Notes: a model not told the origin generated them from the letters alone. A stretch of DNA of 6,147 nucleotides from Spirochaetaceae bacterium (GCA_031256815.1 JAIRPU010000014.1:1-6147); one strand, 5' to 3'; positions 1 to 5,756 are shown, counted from the first letter of the stretch. A program made the numbers and translations.

Positions 1-294
1 TTAAAGCCGTTTTTGGAGACGCAAGGTTCGGAGGTAGTGAATATGTTAATGAATGAATGGAAACTGGAAGATGCTCTTGTAGTTGAGCGTGCAGAAGGCC
101 GTGAAGAGGGCCTTGAAGAAGGCCTGGCGAAGGGTTTAGCGAAAGGCTTGGCAAAAGGACTTGAAGAAGGCTGGACTAAAGGCCGGGAAGAAACTGTTAG
201 CAATCTGCTTGCTTTTGGCATAGAGCCGCGGCAAATTGCGGAAGCGCTTAAATTGCCGCTTGAGACTGTTATGCAGTATCATGCAAAATCATAA
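1..294 (+). CDS. C-terminal part of an Rpn-family recombination-promoting nuclease / putative transposase (5' end outside window)
   Basis: The frame is open from the first base and ends at TAA 292-294, so only about 97 C-terminal residues are present; the TTG at 13 is an internal leucine codon rather than a start. The visible part has a short leader with N-M-L-M-N-E-W, a charged helix, then eight glycine-led tetrapeptides (GREE, GLEE, GLAK x3, GLEE, GWTK, GREE). It ends in a short helix-turn-helix-like tail (LLAFGIEPRQIAEALKLPLE). This layout, a tetrapeptide repeat followed by an 'I..IA....L....V' tail, is what I know from the C-termini of Rpn/PD-(D/E)XK nuclease family transposases, which promote RecA-independent recombination. 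The catalytic nuclease domain would lie upstream and cannot be checked here. Family call by recognition; moderate confidence. Confidence 0.72.
   Translation, partial: LKPFLETQGSEVVNMLMNEWKLEDALVVERAEGREEGLEEGLAKGLAKGLAKGLEEGWTKGREETVSNLLAFGIEPRQIAEALKLPLETVMQYHAKS
97..192 (+). repeat. In-frame 12-bp tandem repeat, eight units (Gly-x-x-x tetrapeptides)
   Basis: Eight consecutive 12-base units, each starting with GGN, encode GREE-GLEE-GLAK-GLAK-GLAK-GLEE-GWTK-GREE. The three GLAK units use different codons (ctg gcg aag, tta gcg aaa, ttg gca aaa), so the protein pattern is kept while the DNA has drifted. The period of four with alternating acid and basic units would suit an amphipathic, charged helix. 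Such repeats are prone to length change by slippage. Confidence 0.85.
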
Positions 295-474
295 CCGGTT
301 TGAGTACTAACGATTATCATTTTTCAATTTGAATATGCCCGCCACTGTGCTGGCCGCGCTTTACGCGGCTTTGTCGCCAGCCCCGGCCTGCGGCTCAGAC
401 CGATGGCACGCTTCGGACAACAGACCGCGCGAAGAGCATGGTGGACATGGCTGCCTGCAACATACGAAAGCGCA
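295..474. other. Gene-free spacer with a GC-rich core and a short hairpin
   Basis: No credible ORF lies between the nuclease tail and the lipoprotein gene. Bases 335-460 are much richer in G+C than the genes on either side. A perfect 6-bp stem with 5-base loop (GCCGCG, CTTTA, CGCGGC) lies at 353-369; the same stem sequence recurs at 1643-1657. The heptamer CAGACCG occurs at 396-402 and 421-427. The stop codon of the preceding gene overlaps an 8-base palindrome AACCGGTT (293-300). I see no terminator with a T-tract here. Confidence 0.5.
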
Positions 475-504
475 CTTCAATAAAAATCGTCTATAGTGTA
501 TAAA
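475..504 (+). promoter_or_regulatory. Possible sigma70-type promoter for the lipoprotein gene
   Basis: The AT-rich stretch contains a TATAAA box at 499-504, with CTTCAA at 475-480 as a weak -35, 18 bases apart. The base composition changes abruptly here from GC-rich spacer to AT-rich. The -35 match is poor, so this is only a candidate. Confidence 0.3.
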
Positions 505-512
505 AATAATAC

Positions 513-517
513 AGGTG
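513..517 (+). promoter_or_regulatory. Ribosome binding site (AGGTG)
   Basis: AGGTG lies seven bases before the ATG at 525 and supports that start codon, which also places a complete signal peptide at the N-terminus. Confidence 0.65.
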
Positions 518-524
518 CTTAATA

Positions 525-1046
525 ATGAGAAAATTGGTTTTAGTCGCGTTATCTTTTTCTATGCTTTTTTTATCCTGTCCTGATAATAATTGGCAGGATA
601 CTGTTATTTCAAATAATTCAACCTTTTCTGTAAGATTTAAATTCAATAACAGCGATGAATATACAATACAAATTGGCGGGACGCCCGTATCGTTTACAAC
701 TACGGCGCATCAATACCTGGAGTATTATTCTCCTGATAAAAGAGTTAAATTTTCTTATATTGCTGATGATTATGGATATACAGGGAAGTTTGAAGACCGT
801 AAATCATGGGTTGTAAAAGTAACCAATAGTTTACAAAATCCACAGGATAATGTTTCACTATCCGCGGATGGCTGGATGGACGTAATGACCGGCATTACAC
901 CAGGATATACTGATAATGATAATCACAAAGGCATAATTTGGACGGATAAACCTAATTTTAAGGCAATATCGGCAAGCGGATTCCCTGCCGTTGTGGAATA
1001 TCAAAAAACAGAAACAGAATTTCTTGTTACAATAAAGTGGAACTGA
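525..1046 (+). CDS. Small lipoprotein of unknown function
   Basis: The 173-residue product begins with a classic lipoprotein signal: MRK, a hydrophobic core (LVLVALSFSMLF), and the lipobox L-F-L-S-C with the lipidated cysteine at residue 18. It should be exported by Sec, modified by Lgt and cut by signal peptidase II before C18; Pro and Asp follow the cysteine. The mature part (about 155 residues) is rich in Asn, Asp, Thr, Tyr and beta-forming residues (for example SVRFKFNN, YTIQIGG, VKFSYIADDYGY, FLVTIKWN). This suggests a beta-sheet domain at the membrane surface, facing periplasm or outside. I see no catalytic motif and recognise no named family. The start is fixed by AGGTG at 513-517. It appears monocistronic: GC-rich spacers lie on both sides and a possible terminator overlaps its end. 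Its AT-leaning codon use contrasts with the spacers. Confidence 0.85.
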   Translation: MRKLVLVALSFSMLFLSCPDNNWQDTVISNNSTFSVRFKFNNSDEYTIQIGGTPVSFTTTAHQYLEYYSPDKRVKFSYIADDYGYTGKFEDRKSWVVKVTNSLQNPQDNVSLSADGWMDVMTGITPGYTDNDNHKGIIWTDKPNFKAISASGFPAVVEYQKTETEFLVTIKWN

Positions 1047-1084
1047 TAACCCAAAATACCGTTATCAGGTAAAGGCGGCCTTTT
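1043..1084 (+). terminator. Possible terminator region after the lipoprotein gene (two hairpins)
   Basis: CTGATAAC (1043-1050) and GTTATCAG (1061-1068) form a perfect 8-bp inverted repeat that includes the stop codon TGA. Directly after it AAAGG (1071-1075) pairs with CCTTT (1079-1083) around a CGG loop and runs into a short T-tract (1081-1084). The T-tract is short, so termination efficiency is uncertain. Confidence 0.45.
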
Positions 1085-1090
1085 CGCAGT

Positions 1091-1158
1091 CAAAAAAAAT
1101 CCCGTTAAATAAAAACAAATTCTAAGAGCTTGCGCGGCGTTTTGGAACACCGTTTTAT
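1091..1158 (+). pseudogene. Degraded copy of the 5' end of lysA (codons 2-24)
   Basis: This 68-base stretch aligns with lysA positions 1844-1912 with five substitutions and one deleted A in the poly-A run, about 90% identity. The homology starts exactly at lysA codon 2; the ATG is replaced by unrelated sequence (GCAGT). The codon matching lysA Glu13 is TAA, and the lost A shifts the reading frame, so it cannot be translated as a LysA start. After 1158 a 2-base deletion and then full divergence follow. It is an untranslatable remnant of a partial duplication. The octamer CGCAGTCA occurs at 1085-1092 at its left end and again at 1191-1198. Confidence 0.85.
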
Positions 1159-1344
1159 TTAAGTATTTGCTTAGCTGCACCTCTCTGGCTCGCAGTCAGC
1201 GCAGCCATTAACATACGCCTGCAAAAGCGCTTTGTGCTTTTGCAGACAGCCGCCGCAAATCGCCGTCCAGACCGTCGCCCGCTTCGTGTCGGCTAAGCGG
1301 GCTATAAATCACGTCCCCGGTGCGGCCTGCACGCAGGCCGATTT

Positions 1345-1381
1345 GTTCGGCAGCGCCCTGCTTGGCATGGCGCTGCCGAAC
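1345..1381. repeat. Perfect 13-bp inverted repeat
   Basis: GTTCGGCAGCGCC (1345-1357) is the exact reverse complement of 1369-1381, with an 11-base loop. It is one element of the hairpin array and starts four bases after the preceding 8-bp palindrome. Confidence 0.9.
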
Positions 1382-1388
1382 TTGCCGC

Positions 1389-1419
1389 CCCAACTCTGCG
1401 CTAAAAGCGCAGAGTTGGG
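1389..1419. repeat. Perfect 14-bp inverted repeat, AAA loop
   Basis: CCCAACTCTGCGCT (1389-1402) pairs exactly with 1406-1419 around the loop AAA. No T-tract follows, so it is not a typical intrinsic terminator. Confidence 0.9.
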
Positions 1420-1423
1420 ACAC

Positions 1424-1452
1424 GCCGGAAAAGCGCGGAGCGCTTTTCCGGC
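1424..1452. repeat. Perfect 13-bp inverted repeat, 3-base loop (module 1 hairpin)
   Basis: GCCGGAAAAGCGC (1424-1436) pairs exactly with 1440-1452 around GGA. It is preceded by GGGACACG and followed 15 bases later by the 22-base repeat at 1468-1489. It has the same 29-base geometry as the hairpin at 1674-1702 but an unrelated stem sequence. Confidence 0.9.
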
Positions 1453-1467
1453 TGCCGGCGTTTGTCT

Positions 1468-1489
1468 CGCGCGCAAGCACAACGCGCTT
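1468..1489. repeat. 22-base direct repeat, copy 1
   Basis: Begins CGCGCGCAAG and ends ACGCGCTT; identical to 1740-1761. This copy is also the left part of an 11-bp inverted repeat (1468-1478 with 1486-1496). Confidence 0.9.
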
Positions 1490-1673
1490 GCGCGCGGCGG
1501 CATATCTCTCCCGCTGCCGCCTGCGGCGGCCGCGGGCATACAAAAAGAGAATACAAATCTTATAGATTTTTATTCTCTCCAAATTTCAATCAGAAATCGC
1601 AGGATTTTTATTGCATTCCTATTTGAGCTTCCGGTCGTTCGCGCCGCGCTTCGCGGCACGCGTGGGCACACGA

Positions 1674-1702
1674 CCTGCTAAACCGCATTGCGGTTTAGCA
1701 GG
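1674..1702. repeat. Perfect 13-bp inverted repeat, 3-base loop (module 2 hairpin)
   Basis: CCTGCTAAACCGC (1674-1686) pairs exactly with 1690-1702 around ATT. It is preceded by GGGCACACGA, similar to the sequence before the 1424 hairpin, and followed 37 bases later by the second 22-base repeat. Confidence 0.9.
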
Positions 1703-1739
1703 CAACAACCCAAGGCGGCGGTGCCGCCGGTAGCGGCCA

Positions 1740-1761
1740 CGCGCGCAAGCACAACGCGCTT
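1740..1761. repeat. 22-base direct repeat, copy 2
   Basis: Identical to 1468-1489. Its right half overlaps a 17-base direct repeat (CGCGCTTCGCGGCACGC) present at 1645-1661 and 1755-1771. Confidence 0.9.
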
Positions 1762-1805
1762 CGCGGCACGCCGCGTCCCCACACCGCGCCCGCCGTTTTG
1801 AATGA

Positions 1806-1834
1806 TTGACCTTGTAGCGGCGCAATAATAATAT
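1806..1834 (+). promoter_or_regulatory. sigma70-type promoter for lysA
   Basis: TTGACC at 1806-1811 and TAATAT at 1829-1834 are separated by 17 bases, each one base off consensus and at optimal spacing. The expected start of transcription, 6-7 bases after the -10, falls at or next to the ATG at 1841, which implies a leaderless or nearly leaderless mRNA. Confidence 0.6.
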
Positions 1835-1840
1835 AGCTCA

Positions 1841-3094
1841 ATGCAAAAAAAAATCCCGTTAAATAAAACCAAACTCGAAGAGCTTGCGCGGCGCTTTGGA
1901 ACGCCGTTTTATATTTACGATGAATCTGGCATACGCGAAACCGTCCGGCATCTTAATAACGCATTTTCTGTTTTTCCGCGTTTTTTTGAACACTTTGCCG
2001 TAAAAGCGCTGCCTAATCCGGCTGTGCTGCGAATCATGCGCGAAGAAGGCGCAGGCGCGGATTGTTCCAGCCTGCCGGAGCTGCTCCTTGCAGAACGCGC
2101 GGGTATAAAAGGCGAAGAAATCATGTTCACCTCAAACGATACTCCTTCCGCTGAATTTATAAAGGCAGCGCAAATGGGCGCGTTAATAAATCTTGACGAC
2201 ATAACTCATATTGAATTTTTGGAAAACGCGCTTGGCGGAAAACTGCCAGAGATTCTTTCGTTTCGTTACAACCCGGGTAACAAAAAAATGGGCAACACAA
2301 TAATTGGCAATCCTGTTGAAGCAAAATACGGCTTAACAGAAAAACAAATTATAGAAGGCTATTCTGTTCTAAAACAAAAAGGCGTTAAACGTTTTGCGCT
2401 TCATACAATGGTTGCATCAAACGAACTTAACGCCGATTACCACATAGAAACAGGAAGACTGCTGTTTGAGCTTGCAGTTAAAATAAAAAATGAATGTAAT
2501 ATTAATCTTGAATTTATAAATCTTGGCGGCGGCGCAGGAATTCCATATACAGACGGACAAAAAGCGCTGAACATAAATTTTTTAGCGGCTGAATTAAAAA
2601 AATTATACAACAGCATAATAGTTCCGGCAGGGCTTGACGGCATGGGAATTAGAACTGAATGGGGACGCATTATTACAGGCCCCTATGGATGGCTTGTATC
2701 GCGGGCAATTCATCAAAAAAAAATCTACAGAAATTATATAGGATTAGACGCATCAATGGCAGACCTTATGCGCCCTGCGATTTACGGCGCGTTTCATCAT
2801 ATTTCAATAGCGGGAAAAGAAGATGCGCCGCCTGAAGAAGTCTATGACATAGTTGGAAGCCTGTGCGAAAACAACGACAAATTCGCCGTGCAGCGCCCGC
2901 TTCCAAAAATAAATACAGGCGAACAAACAGGCGACCTTGTAATTATTCACGATGCCGGCGCACATGGCAGGGCAATGGGCTTTAACTACAACGGCAAACT
3001 TCGCGCCGGCGAACTTTTGCTTCACCCGGACGGCAGCGTTACAGAAATTCGCAGGCGTGAATCAATCGAAGATTATTTTGCCACTCTTGTATAA
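1841..3094 (+). CDS. lysA: Diaminopimelate decarboxylase-like PLP enzyme (LysA)
   Basis: The 417-residue product is a fold-type III, PLP-dependent decarboxylase, in cytosol, expected to convert meso-diaminopimelate to L-lysine and CO2. Visible landmarks are the PLP-binding lysine K55 in FAVKALPNP, the cofactor-stacking histidine H188, the phosphate-binding GGG (229-231), the E-x-G-R motif (E273-R276), the MRPAIYGAFHH segment (310-320), the active-site cysteine C342 in C-E-N-N-D, and the late Y383 in FNYNG. Length is normal for the family. It belongs to the variant LysA branch that has GSLCENNDKF in place of the textbook CES-x-D form. Ornithine- or carboxynorspermidine-type decarboxylation is a less likely alternative. 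The ATG at 1841 gives a normal family N-terminus. No Shine-Dalgarno is present; the promoter at 1806-1834 suggests a leaderless start. parE follows after 29 bases on the same strand. A broken copy of codons 2-24 lies upstream at 1091-1158. Confidence 0.88.
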   Translation: MQKKIPLNKTKLEELARRFGTPFYIYDESGIRETVRHLNNAFSVFPRFFEHFAVKALPNPAVLRIMREEGAGADCSSLPELLLAERAGIKGEEIMFTSNDTPSAEFIKAAQMGALINLDDITHIEFLENALGGKLPEILSFRYNPGNKKMGNTIIGNPVEAKYGLTEKQIIEGYSVLKQKGVKRFALHTMVASNELNADYHIETGRLLFELAVKIKNECNINLEFINLGGGAGIPYTDGQKALNINFLAAELKKLYNSIIVPAGLDGMGIRTEWGRIITGPYGWLVSRAIHQKKIYRNYIGLDASMADLMRPAIYGAFHHISIAGKEDAPPEEVYDIVGSLCENNDKFAVQRPLPKINTGEQTGDLVIIHDAGAHGRAMGFNYNGKLRAGELLLHPDGSVTEIRRRESIEDYFATLV

Positions 3095-3123
3095 TTAAAT
3101 ATATTTATATAAAACAATTTAAC

Positions 3124-4971
3124 ATGGAAAAAAAAGCAAAGAACCAGTCAAAAACCAGCAGCTATGATGAATCCAAAATAAAGACGCTTTCTTCTCTTGA
3201 ACATATAAGACTTAGAACCGGTATGTATATCGGGCGTCTGGGCGACGGTTCCAATCCGGATGACGGCATCTATGTGCTTTTAAAAGAAATAGTAGATAAT
3301 GCCGTAGACGAATTTATTATGGGAAACGGCAAAACAATTGATGTTTCCATAAAAGATAATTCTGTATTTGTACGCGATTATGGACGCGGTATTCCGCTTG
3401 GAAAGCTCGTTGAATGTGTTTCTGTAATTAATACCGGCGCAAAGTATAATGATGAAGTGTTTCAATTTTCGGTAGGGCTGAACGGCGTTGGAACAAAAGC
3501 CGTAAACGCGCTTTCAAGCCGGTTTCGTGTTGTAACAGTGCGCGATGGTGAATTTGCCGAAGCGCTGTTTGAACGCGGAATTCTAAAAAACAGCCGCAAG
3601 GGCAGGTTAAAAGAAGCGCAAAAAAACGGCGTATTTGTAGAGTTTACTCCGGACGAAGCAATTTTTAACAGCTATAATTTTGATTTGGAATTCGTAGAAA
3701 AACGAATGAAGACTTATACGTGGCTTAACACAGGACTTACGCTTAACTTTAACGGTAAAAAATATATTTCGCAGCACGGGCTTCTTGATTTGCTTAATGA
3801 AGAAACCGGAGCAGATAACGAATCAGGCGAATGTTTGTATCCCATAGGTTATTATAAAGGCGAGCGTCTTGAATTTGCTTTTACTCATACAAATAATTAT
3901 GGCGAAGAATATTTTTCTTATGTAAACGGTCAGTGGACAAGCGAAGGCGGAACGCATCTTTCCGCATTTAAAGAGGGTTTTTTAAAGGGAATACAGGCAT
4001 ATTTTAAAAAAGATTACAGGAGTGAAGATATACGCGAAGGCACAATCGCGGCAATAGCGGTTAAACTTCAAAATCCTGTATTTGAAAGTCAAACAAAAAA
4101 CAAACTTGGCAATACGGACATTCGCGGTGTTATTGTGCAGGAATGTAAAGCTGCAACAGAAGACTGGCTTTTTAAAAATCCGGAAGCGGCAAAAAAACTG
4201 GAAGCAAAAATTATTGCAAACGAAAGCCTGCGTACCGAATTAAACAGCGTAAAAAAAGAAGCGCGCGAAGCAGCTAAAAAAATTGCAATAAAAATTCCAA
4301 AATTAAAAGACTGCAAATATCATTTACAAGACGGAAGCAAAGGCGGGCTTTCTACAATTTTTTTAACGGAAGGCGACAGCGCTGCCGGTTCCATGGTTTC
4401 AAGCCGCGATGTATGGACACAGGCAATTTTTTCGCTGCGCGGAAAAGTAGAAAACGTTTATGGCAAAAAACGCGCCGCTATTTATAAAAACGAAGAATTA
4501 TACAATTTAATGATGGCGCTTGGAATAGAAAACGATATTGAAGGACTGCGTTACGGACGTATTGTTATAGCAACAGACGCCGATTTTGACGGCTTCCATA
4601 TCAGGAATCTGCTTCTTACTTTTTTTCTTACTTATTTTGAAGAGCTTGTTACAAGCGGTAAAATATTCATACTGGAAACACCATTGTTCCGCGTTCGTAC
4701 AAAAAAAGAAACGCGCTATTGTTATACAGAAAAAGAACGCAATTCCGCATTAAAAGAACTGGGGCGCTCATGCGAAATAACACGTTTTAAAGGGCTTGGA
4801 GAAATATCTCCAAAAGAATTCGGGCAGTTTATTGGAGGCAGCATAAAACTGGTGCCTGTTTCTATAGAAACTTTAAAAAAAGTACCGCAGGTGCTTGGGT
4901 TTTATATGGGCAAAAACACACCGGAACGCCGCGAATATATCATGAAAAACCTTGTAACCGATGTTGAATAA
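3124..4971 (+). CDS. parE: Type IIA DNA topoisomerase subunit B (topoisomerase IV ParE type)
   Basis: The 615-residue product is the ATPase/Toprim subunit of a type IIA topoisomerase, which pairs with a ParC/GyrA subunit to decatenate or relax chromosomes. The GHKL ATPase has EIVDNAVDE (E55 catalytic base, N59), DYGRGIP (85-91) and GLNGVG (118-123). The transducer has the Q-T-K loop with K325. The Toprim domain has TEGDSAAGS (E416), DADFDG (D485, D487, D489), and RFKGLGE closes it (554-560). All key residues are present. The compact length and HIRLRTGMYIGRLGDG, NGVGTKAVNAL and SRDVWTQAIFSLRG blocks resemble Bacteroidetes-type ParE more than E. coli GyrB. A second gyrase B cannot be excluded. 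It lies 29 bases after lysA and may be cotranscribed; a perfect TATAAT at 3090-3095 overlaps the lysA stop, but without a good -35. No Shine-Dalgarno precedes the ATG. No parC gene follows; the next genes are on the other strand. Confidence 0.92.
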   Translation: MEKKAKNQSKTSSYDESKIKTLSSLEHIRLRTGMYIGRLGDGSNPDDGIYVLLKEIVDNAVDEFIMGNGKTIDVSIKDNSVFVRDYGRGIPLGKLVECVSVINTGAKYNDEVFQFSVGLNGVGTKAVNALSSRFRVVTVRDGEFAEALFERGILKNSRKGRLKEAQKNGVFVEFTPDEAIFNSYNFDLEFVEKRMKTYTWLNTGLTLNFNGKKYISQHGLLDLLNEETGADNESGECLYPIGYYKGERLEFAFTHTNNYGEEYFSYVNGQWTSEGGTHLSAFKEGFLKGIQAYFKKDYRSEDIREGTIAAIAVKLQNPVFESQTKNKLGNTDIRGVIVQECKAATEDWLFKNPEAAKKLEAKIIANESLRTELNSVKKEAREAAKKIAIKIPKLKDCKYHLQDGSKGGLSTIFLTEGDSAAGSMVSSRDVWTQAIFSLRGKVENVYGKKRAAIYKNEELYNLMMALGIENDIEGLRYGRIVIATDADFDGFHIRNLLLTFFLTYFEELVTSGKIFILETPLFRVRTKKETRYCYTEKERNSALKELGRSCEITRFKGLGEISPKEFGQFIGGSIKLVPVSIETLKKVPQVLGFYMGKNTPERREYIMKNLVTDVE

Positions 4972-4992
4972 ACGCGGCGCGGTGTTTTTACG

Positions 4993-5066
4993 GGTGCTCG
5001 ACGGGACTCGAACCCGCAACATCCAGATCCACAATCTGGGGCTCTAACCATTGAACTACGAGCACC
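4993..5066 (-). tRNA. trnH: tRNA-His (anticodon GTG)
   Basis: On the minus strand the sequence folds as a full cloverleaf. It has a 7-bp acceptor stem (GTGCTCG with CGAGCAC), U8-A9, and a D stem GTTC/GAGC. The anticodon stem is CCAGA/TCTGG with loop TTGTGGA, anticodon GTG at 5032-5030. The T arm is GCGGG-TTCGAGT-CCCGT. An extra G at position -1 (complement of 5066) faces C73 (complement of 4993), the hallmark of histidine tRNAs read by HisRS. CCA is not encoded. The gene converges with parE, whose stop is 21 bases beyond its 3' end. Confidence 0.97.
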
Positions 5067-5079
5067 ATACGGCAACAAC

Positions 5080-5106
5080 TCTATAAATCAGACTTTAAAA
5101 TGTCAA
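5080..5106 (-). promoter_or_regulatory. Promoter for tRNA-His
   Basis: On the minus strand, TTGACA (complement of 5101-5106, perfect -35) is followed after 15 bases by TATAGA (complement of 5080-5085). The predicted transcription start is about 7 bases before the tRNA 5' end. Spacing is slightly short. Confidence 0.65.
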
Positions 5107-5135
5107 GCGCCCGTTTGATTAAAATACAGGGCACT

Positions 5136-5154
5136 TAAAAACAGCCTTGCCGTT
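5136..5154 (-). terminator. Likely intrinsic terminator of the minus-strand lipoprotein gene
   Basis: On the minus strand AACGGC, loop AAG, GCTGTT forms a 6-bp stem with one G-U pair, running directly into a T-tract (complement of 5136-5141). It begins about 7 bases after the stop codon at 5162-5164. The stem is short, so confidence is moderate. Confidence 0.5.
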
Positions 5155-5161
5155 ACATCCC

Positions 5162-5752
5162 TTATGCTTTGTCAATAATTTCGCCAATTTGAAGTCCTCT
5201 GCCTTGTTTAATGAGCTGCTGCCGGATCCAATACATTTTACGGTGAATCTTTCCATTTTTCTCTGTTTCACGCTCTTCTTTGAGAACAAAACAAGGACCA
5301 AACTTAGCAGGTCTGCCAAGTCCAAAAATAAGGCTATTTTCAAAAGCATCTAAATAATATTTTTTACCAGGCGTCAGTTTTGGAGAAATAAAAATTGTTC
5401 TCCCGCTATATATGTTATATTTCCCATCATATACTAATCCACTAAATTTATATTCTACAGTGACAGCCAGTTCCTGGTTTGCCGGAACTGTCATATTGTT
5501 CCAGTCGCCTTCCGGCACTTTCATATTTCCTACCGATATAATACGTACAGTGTTAGAAAAAACATTTATAAACGCTGTGTTTTCGGGAGAAATATCCGGC
5601 ATCCACCCTTCCTCTTGTGTTAATTGTGTTAATACCTGCGGGCTTGAACCGCATCCGCTAATGATGATTGCCGTTATAGCAAGCACAATAACGCCAAATC
5701 CACACCGCGCTGAATAGCCGGATATGCCGCTCGCCTTTTTGTTACCGTTCAT
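5162..5752 (-). CDS. Lipoprotein of unknown function
   Basis: Starting at the ATG complementary to 5750-5752 gives 196 residues. I chose this start over one 22 codons upstream because GGAGGT lies four bases before it and it puts the signal peptide at the N-terminus. The signal is basic (NGNKK, R16), then hydrophobic (VIVLAITAIII), then lipobox I-S-G-C with lipidated C34, followed by GSS. The mature protein has a proline-containing linker, beta-rich segments (FINVFSNTVRIISVGNM, ELAVTVEYKFSGLVYDG, GRTIFISPKLTPGKKYYLDAF) and a basic, helical C-terminus (about 160-196). I recognise no named family and see no catalytic motif; a ligand- or envelope-binding beta domain is a guess. It appears monocistronic, with a terminator at 5136-5154 and inverted repeats upstream. 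It lacks clear sequence similarity to the other lipoprotein at 525-1046. Confidence 0.85.
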   Translation of the reverse strand: MNGNKKASGISGYSARCGFGVIVLAITAIIISGCGSSPQVLTQLTQEEGWMPDISPENTAFINVFSNTVRIISVGNMKVPEGDWNNMTVPANQELAVTVEYKFSGLVYDGKYNIYSGRTIFISPKLTPGKKYYLDAFENSLIFGLGRPAKFGPCFVLKEERETEKNGKIHRKMYWIRQQLIKQGRGLQIGEIIDKA

Positions 5753-5756
5753 GATA

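Larger units (their letters stand above)
1159..1805. repeat. GC-rich array of inverted repeats, no gene
   Basis: This stretch of about 650 bases holds no credible gene. It holds many inverted repeats, read by eye (arm/loop/arm): 1219-1245 (10/7/10), 1277-1302 (8/10/8), 1323-1340 (8/2/8), 1345-1381 (13/11/13), 1389-1419 (14/3/14), 1424-1452 (13/3/13), 1468-1496 (11/7/11), 1516-1527 (5/2/5), 1546-1578 (15/3/15, one mismatch), 1643-1657 (6/3/6), 1674-1702 (13/3/13) and 1714-1728 (6/3/6). All but 1546-1578 are perfect. From 1323 to 1452 the hairpins are nearly back to back, with gaps of 4-7 bases. The G+C content is clearly above that of the flanking genes, except for the AT-rich 1540-1625. Long overlapping open frames on both strands here reflect scarce stop codons and are not supported as genes. 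Confidence 0.85.

Noticed and set aside
1085..1198. CGCAGTCA octamers as a target-site duplication of a mobile element
   Set aside because: The enclosed 98 bases contain only the lysA fragment and no element ends or transposase. An 8-base match at this distance can occur by chance.
1219..1771. Integron attC sites or a CRISPR array
   Set aside because: CRISPR needs a constant repeat with unique spacers of equal length, which is absent. attC sites need GTTRRRY/RYYYAAC cores and cassette ORFs; the nearest match (GTTTAGC at 1694) breaks the consensus.
1208..1872. Overlapping open frames of 64-149 codons on both strands
   Set aside because: They lie in the GC-rich hairpin array, overlap each other on both strands, have low-complexity Ala/Arg-rich products, lack ribosome binding sites and cut across palindromes. 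They are best explained by scarce stop codons.
5412..5717. Plus-strand ORF of 101 codons opposite the lipoprotein
   Set aside because: It is the antisense shadow of a gene with a clear ribosome binding site and lipoprotein signal, and it has neither itself.
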